Positions 58,741-64,000 of a stretch of DNA of 64,000 bases are shown in pieces. Position 1 is the first letter of the stretch. Each line of letters opens with the position of its first letter. This DNA is from Ustilago trichophora (Eukaryota > Basidiomycota > Ustilaginomycetes > Ustilaginales > Ustilaginaceae). Under the pieces are notes generated by a model, which was not told where the DNA came from, did not search any database, and saw only the letters and a program-made list of their open reading frames with translations. Both the position numbers and the translations under genes were made by a program. The DNA lies in the NCBI GenBank assembly GCA_900323505.1, contig OOIN01000027.1, positions 558,001-622,000 of the forward strand. Direction: 5' to 3'.

Positions 58741-58846
58741 GGTAGTTTCGGCGGCACCATACTTCTTGTGCCCAATCCTATAGAGAGTCAAGTAATACAA
58801 TGACATGCACCACATGTTCGCTCGGTGCCCGTCTGAAACGTGTGTG

Positions 58847-58852
58847 CACGTG
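58847..58852. promoter_or_regulatory. CACGTG E-box, possible Pho4-type site
   Basis: This palindrome is the core bound by yeast Pho4 at phosphate-responsive promoters. It lies 3.6 kb upstream of the transporter ATG and just 3' of the oxidoreductase, so the link is weak. Confidence 0.2.
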
Positions 58853-61800
58853 CCAAGTAAGCGCGAGAGTCATCTACTCAAAGTTGAGCTTGATTTGCGT
58901 TTTGAGCCGTCTGAAGAGTCGAGGCGTTTTTTGCCACTGTGTTGCTCGGTGAAGAGCGGATCAGGGACAGGGTCCGGGCCGAAAGGCTTGGCTTTGCACA
59001 GGGATGTGTCCGCGACTGCGTCTTGCAAGCCACCATTGGGATGGGCGTGATGAGGCGTGAGTGTTGTGCTGGCGAATGCAAGTTGCCTCCAGAGCAGAAG
59101 CCGGCTTGGCTGGCCGTGTTGTACCTGAAGGAAGAGCTGCACGATGCCGACAAATGCGGCGGAGTAACTTGTGTACAAGGTACGCGAGGCAACGCCGGTT
59201 CTGGGTGCGAGGGTCAGCCCTAATGCGACGTCCGGGCGAAGCTGAAAGCGAGCAGCCATGGACTATAATTGAAGGGCGGCGAGACGAATGGCTTCAGATG
59301 AGCAATGTCATCGGACAAACGAGATGGACCCTGACGCTGAAAACGGAGAACGTGCACATTTTGCTGACAGATAGACGCAGTGATAGGTGCGAGGTTAGGA
59401 AGCGAGCCCAAAATGATCGTCTCATGAGCTACGCATGCATCTTTGACGGAAGTTGTCGAGAGCCAAGACGACGTGACCAGGTTCGGCAGCAACGTGATGG
59501 CCGAGGCCCAGAAAAGTGGGGTGATGCATGTACTGTACAGTATAATGTGTGACTTTTTGGGATTCGGGACGGTGTATGTTCGGCACGGTGAGTTTTCGGT
59601 ATCGGGACACAGTATTCGGAAGGCTACTGTATGCAGCAGAGCGGCAAGCGGAGACGGGGAAAGAAGCTTCCGATGTTCATCCAGAGAAGAGCTCGCAAAT
59701 GAAGAACCGCTGGTTGGGACGTTCAAGTTGCCGGCAGCCGCGGTAGAGGTGCAGCGGCAAAGTGAGAAGCGGTCATCGAACTTGGCAACATGCGACAGGG
59801 AAGCTAGGATTGGGCGCCTTCGACATCATGATGCTCCTCTTGGAAGCTGGAATCAGTAAAGTACCACAAAATCAATGATCTTCGTGGTTTGAAGCCACCA
59901 TGCCGATACAAGCGGTGCCTGGCAGCGCGTTTGTTAGGATATGCGGGCTTAAGCGATTGTGTACGTGCGCGCAAGCCAACGTCAGATGATGTTGGAAGGC
60001 GTTCATGACAAGTTTGGGGGGTTCGAGGACCAGTACAGTATACTTGAGAGCGTTGAGCGAGATGGGATTACTCGGACGTGTGACGACAAAGGCACAAGAG
60101 CGCAGTGTGGCGAACCCCGACTGTCGAAATGCGGTTTGAGCAGTGATTGGATGCGAAACGTATGCACTCGAGGGAACGTGGACAGCTCGGTTAAATGCGA
60201 ACGGATGGTCCATCCAAAAAGAATTGGTTTCGAGATGGAGCGTGTAGTGGGCGTTCTTTAGCCTGTGTAGAGAGACTCTAGAGCCCACCTTTTTTCCTGC
60301 GATCGTCATCATCGACATCATCGCATTGCATTGCGGTCCAACGATCCCAAGCAGCGCACCGTTCCCATACTTGTCTGTGAGGCCGGACCATCCGATCGAA
60401 AATGCCAGAGCAAGAGATGGTCACAGGATGGCTCAAGTCGATCCAGAAATTGGAGAAAAAAGAGAGTTACTGTAGAGAGGCAAATTGATTCGTCAGGCCC
60501 TCAATTGGAAATTGGCTGCCCGCGAGGGGCCTCCGCGTTGCTTCATCTGAGAAACGGATCCCCCGATTGAGCGCCTTCAGCGCAGATGTCCGATGCTCTT
60601 CTTCACCCGATCGTTTGGTGTGTGTCGTGTTGGTCGTGTCACAAGTCACACGACTCTTGCCAACACGATGCAGTCTGCTGCGAGGCAAAGTCAAAGCGGA
60701 AGTCGAAAGCGGAAGCGGAGTGGAAAGAAGAAGGAGGAGGAGGTAAGTCAACCCGCGGTGTAGTGCGGTTTCGGTTTCAGGGAAGGCGCCTGAACTGGAT
60801 TAGAATTTGAACCCGCGGAGAGTTTTCTGCTTTTGAAAATCCACTCGTTTTGAAGTCGCCTTTTGCTGTTCAAAAGCTTGAATTTATTCATTCTTTTCAA
60901 CTCGAGACTGCAGCAAACAGTTCGAATTCCTTCCACCTTCTGGGTGCCAGAGTGTCCAAGCGAGGCTCGTTTGGACGACACACTCCTTTTTTTTTTTGGT
61001 GAGATCTTCCGCATTGGTGCAGACCTGGCCGCATTGCAACACCAAAACCTCATTCTCAAAGCGTAGCTTATTCCAGCAAACCTGAACATCCCAAAAAGTA
61101 TAGCATACCAGCTGATCCTTGAGCATTGGCACTTGATGTGATAGACAGAGACGAGACACAGGACTGTGTGGGCGTAGAGCAATTGAAAAATGGCCGAAAT
61201 CAGACTCAGCAATGACGAATGGCCGGCGAAATCAGCTGTCGCGGTGGATTTTAGCTTTAGCACTTTCTGGTCGAGCAGCTGCCAGTCTTTGGTTGGTCAA
61301 ACTTGGCAGAGTGATGTGCGGATACCAAGATCTCGACTCGTTGATGTGGCTTTACCGGCGTCTTGACCAAGGATGCGTGTGGGACATGATTATGCTCGGA
61401 AGGCACCTTTTTTGCGCTCGTGGCGCTCGTTGTCGATGGTCCAGCTCCCACAAGGAAGAGGCTTTGGTCTTCAAACAAGCTGCACATCTCGTCTGCGACA
61501 TCGACAGAAAGCATGATAACGTAGTCGAGCTGCTCATCAGCAAGAGCGTGCTCCAAGGATGCACAGGCAGAGACTTTGGGGCCACACTGCACTGAACACA
61601 ACAACCTTGATTCAAAGGCAAAAGTTATGGCCGACAAAACGGTCCATCGATGATGCTTCCTCTTCTTTGTTCCTAAGTACACTTGTCATGCGCCGCGCTT
61701 GCGCCTGTGTGAGCATCTCAGGCAAAGCTCTCACGGCTCAGTAACAAGCACGAGCAGAGATCATGGTCCTCTACATATATGTTCTCTCGGCTACAGGTCC

Positions 61801-62068
61801 CCGGCGTGAGTAGACTACAGGGTTTGTTAAAGGAGGTGGTGCGCAAGCACCCAGAAACGAAAAATGATTTGAGCTGCTTGCCTGTTGTTCCTCGCTGGAT
61901 CCAAGCCACTTTGCCGGACTGTGCCCTCTTCTGCCTCATATGTTTTTCAGACATGGACCGTTGGTTCGGCGCTGCTGCCCAACCCTACGGATGAAGAACA
62001 GGAAGAAGAAAAAAAAATCAAAAAATTCGACCGCATCGCCGGCACATCCGAATGTGCGCTTTCTTCCT

Positions 62069-62078
62069 GTGTGTGTGT

Positions 62079-62110
<32 letters not shown>
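62069..62110. repeat. (GT)n(CT)n microsatellite in transporter leader
   Basis: A GT run of about seven units is followed by a CT run of about 14 units, 330-370 bp upstream of the transporter ATG. Confidence 0.85.
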
Positions 62111-62114
<4 letters not shown>

Positions 62115-62441
62115 GCTCTGGCGGTTAGCACCTCGTTTTCAGAAACCCTGCGCTCTGCCCTGTTCGCTCTCCTCCGGTACAGCCCGCCTGGCCTGCCTTT
62201 GGCTAGTTGCAGTAAAGCCTTGTCGATCCCTTTTGCGCCTTATAAGGATCCTTCAGCTTGCTCGATTCCTTCCCTCGGTCGCTCAGTCGTCCGGTTCCTA
62301 CAAGGTTCTCCCCTTCCGACCACTCACCTCACCTGACAACGCTCGCTCGCCCTTCTATCGGCACAACCGAAGGTATTCTCTGCCTTCTCTTGCTGATCAC
62401 CTCAAGGTCGACTCCGTTGCTCTCCTCTCCTCATCTTCACC

Positions 62442-64000
62442 ATGACCGAGCCTCACACCGAAATGGCTTCGGTCTCTTCATCCAGCCAGGCTGCCCCTTC
62501 GCAGTCTTCCGGCTCGACTCCCAACGAGCACCACTCGAACCTCAACGCTGCTCAGTCTAGCGTCCTCGACGAGACCCTTTTCCCCGCCGACTCCTACACC
62601 AGCGATACAAAGACCTACTGGGCCGATCTTCCTTTCTGGGAAAAGACAAAATGGGTCAACGCTCAGTCCAACGCCGAAGCCCGCCGCGAGCTTGGTGAGA
62701 TCGGTGGCATGTTCAAGCGCGACCCTCTTTCGCCTCTCCGCGCCTACTACAACAACTATGTCATCACCGGTCTCGGTCTCTTTGTCGAAGGATACACCCT
62801 CTTCTCGGTCGGTAACCTCAAGCCTCTCTTCAAGGCCGTCTGGCCTCAGTGCTGGAAGACCCACCGCGTCTGCAACGAAAACTGGGATTCCGCCATCGAC
62901 TATCTCGAAATCGTCGGTATCATTGTCGGTCAGATCCTCGTCGGTATCGAGGGTGACTGGATCGGCCGTCGCTTCGGTATGGTCCAGGATGCTCTCATCA
63001 TGACTCTCGGTTCCGTCATGCTCACCGCCATGTGGGGTACTAGCCTCAACGGCTGGGTCATTTGCTACGCCTGGTCTGTTTTCGTCTACGGTATTGGTGT
63101 CGGTGGTGAATACCCAATGACCTCTACGCGTGCCATGGAGGGAACCGGTTCTGGCCGTGCTGCAACCACGGGCGACCGAATGCACCGTGGTAGGAAGGTG
63201 GCTCTTTCCTTCCTGATGCAGGGTTGGGGTCAGCTCGCCAACCAGGCCGTCCTCATCATTGGCTTGCTCATCTTCCACGGTTCCCTCGATGCACCTTACA
63301 GCGAGACCTCGACTCAGTGGACTTTCCGTGTTCAGTTTGGTATCATTGCCGTCTTCACCCTTTACCTCGCCTACATTCGATTCTACCGCATGAAGTACGC
63401 GCAGGACGAGGCGCTCCAGCAGGCCAAGAAGCGTCTCAACACTTCCGGTTACGATGTCAAGTCGCTCAAGCTCTCCCTCAGCCACTACTGGCACCGTCTC
63501 GTCGGAACCGCCGGTGGCTGGTTCGCCAACGACTTCTTCTTCTACGGTAACAAGATCTTCTCTGGTATTTTCATCAACATCATCACCGGAGGTAACAGCA
63601 ACCTCGAGACCATCTGGACCTACAACCTCTACAACATTATTGTCTCGCTCGTCGGATACTACCTCGCTGCCATTCTCATGGACCACAAGCAGTACGGCCG
63701 AAAGTGGATGCAGGCCAACGGTTTCGTTGCCGATTTCATTCTGTTTATCATCGGCGCTGCCATGTTCAACACGCTCACCAAGCCCGGTTCTGGTATCAAG
63801 GCGTTCCAGGCCATCTACTTCCTCTCGTCCTTCTTCAACCAGTTTGGTCCCAACTCGACCTCGTTTTTGCTCGCTGCCGAGGTTTTCCCTGCCTCGATTC
63901 GTGCCACTTCGCACGGTGTTTCGGCTGCCGTCGGCAAACTCGGTGCTCTCGCTCCCGCCATTCTGTACAACTACATCGACAACCACACCAAGTTCTGGGT
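62442..64000 (+). CDS. MFS transporter, phosphate:H+ symporter family (3' end beyond window)
   Basis: The ATG at 62442 opens a frame that runs without a stop to base 64000 (519 codons and two bases). A polar N-terminus of about 90 residues precedes the first membrane segment (YYNNYVITGLGLFVEGYTLF). Later features include GIIVGQILVGIEGDWIGRRF, the GIGVGGEYPMTS motif of phosphate/sugar-type MFS carriers, a His/Lys-rich central loop (YAQDEALQQAKKRL), GGWFANDFFFYGN and the AAEVFPASIRATSHG helix-loop. These resemble the PHO84/GIT1-like symporter group in the plasma membrane. Phosphate or glycerophosphodiester is the likely substrate, but the exact one is not certain. An antisense 502-codon open frame at 62478-63986 is a shadow. 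Confidence 0.88.
   Translation, partial: MTEPHTEMASVSSSSQAAPSQSSGSTPNEHHSNLNAAQSSVLDETLFPADSYTSDTKTYWADLPFWEKTKWVNAQSNAEARRELGEIGGMFKRDPLSPLRAYYNNYVITGLGLFVEGYTLFSVGNLKPLFKAVWPQCWKTHRVCNENWDSAIDYLEIVGIIVGQILVGIEGDWIGRRFGMVQDALIMTLGSVMLTAMWGTSLNGWVICYAWSVFVYGIGVGGEYPMTSTRAMEGTGSGRAATTGDRMHRGRKVALSFLMQGWGQLANQAVLIIGLLIFHGSLDAPYSETSTQWTFRVQFGIIAVFTLYLAYIRFYRMKYAQDEALQQAKKRLNTSGYDVKSLKLSLSHYWHRLVGTAGGWFANDFFFYGNKIFSGIFINIITGGNSNLETIWTYNLYNIIVSLVGYYLAAILMDHKQYGRKWMQANGFVADFILFIIGAAMFNTLTKPGSGIKAFQAIYFLSSFFNQFGPNSTSFLLAAEVFPASIRATSHGVSAAVGKLGALAPAILYNYIDNHTKFW

Larger units (their letters stand above)
58741..62441. other. 3.7-kb region without recognisable gene, upstream of transporter
   Basis: I searched both strands for ATG-led frames with codon bias or known motifs and found none convincing. 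The stretch holds one CACGTG (58847-58852), TACTGTACAG-type short repeats at 59528-59540 and around 60033, a GT/CT microsatellite at 62069-62110, and a C/T-rich leader before the transporter ATG. A non-coding RNA or a gene with small exons could be missed. Confidence 0.5.

Noticed and set aside
59220..59726. 168-codon open frame in the 3.7-kb spacer
   Set aside because: No ATG with context, no codon bias, no motif; other frames overlap it.
62478..63986. 502-codon antisense open frame at the right edge
   Set aside because: It mirrors the well-conserved MFS transporter frame on the plus strand; Val/Glu-rich shadow composition.

Overview
The window is nuclear DNA of a basidiomycete fungus, most probably a smut (Ustilaginales). 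Genes are mostly intron-poor and alternate between strands at short spacing. Codon third positions favour C/G, introns are short GT...AG (about 90-150 bp), and proteins are long, Ser/Gln/Ala-rich and disordered next to conserved housekeeping cores. The gene set (STT3, VPS18, CDK1, SRA protein, CENP-A, NUP53, ESCRT-III) is fungal. I saw no rRNA, tRNA, CRISPR or intact transposon.

Region 1 (1-12.2 kb) is a cluster of small secreted-protein genes with long spacers. Seven open members (one cut by the left edge), one frame-disrupted copy and one relic share a domain I do not recognise. The order of conserved blocks is (F/L)IxLG, then FAxPI, then KxFAIxS, then a GF/GY...V.x.(D/E)xxL helix, then a C-terminal xVLxxxEL(F). 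Each intact member begins with a signal peptide, and the mature chains contain no cysteine. Sequence and order suggest three subgroups: A (first two genes), B (7863-8675 and its broken neighbour 8940-9662) and C (the rest). Several members have a TATAAAAG-like box about 92-115 bp upstream of the ATG. Smut genomes carry clustered, tandemly duplicated secreted effectors, so this is best read as an effector-type cluster; its role is inferred, not shown. It is the strongest candidate for an undescribed system here.

Region 2 (13-31.7 kb) holds STT3 (oligosaccharyltransferase catalytic subunit), VPS18, an MTP18-like mitochondrial fission protein, a CHID1-like GH18 protein, three-exon CDK1, prolyl oligopeptidase and an SRA-domain protein.

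Region 3 (31.8-50.3 kb) holds a VPS5-type PX-BAR sorting nexin, a MAT2B-like protein that may be spliced into it, a HAD phosphatase, PP5-type phosphatase, a 1790-residue disordered protein assembled from two exons, RVS161, VPS60, a short-chain dehydrogenase and a Dabb-domain protein.

Region 4 (50.4-64 kb) holds an ADIP/Msd1-like coiled-coil protein divergent from a three-exon CENP-A gene, then NUP53, a TDA3-like FAD oxidoreductase, a 3.7-kb non-coding stretch, and the 5' part of an MFS phosphate-symporter-family gene that runs off the right edge.

Apart from the cluster, most genes form head-to-head pairs sharing 400-800 bp upstream regions and tail-to-tail pairs 100-370 bp apart.
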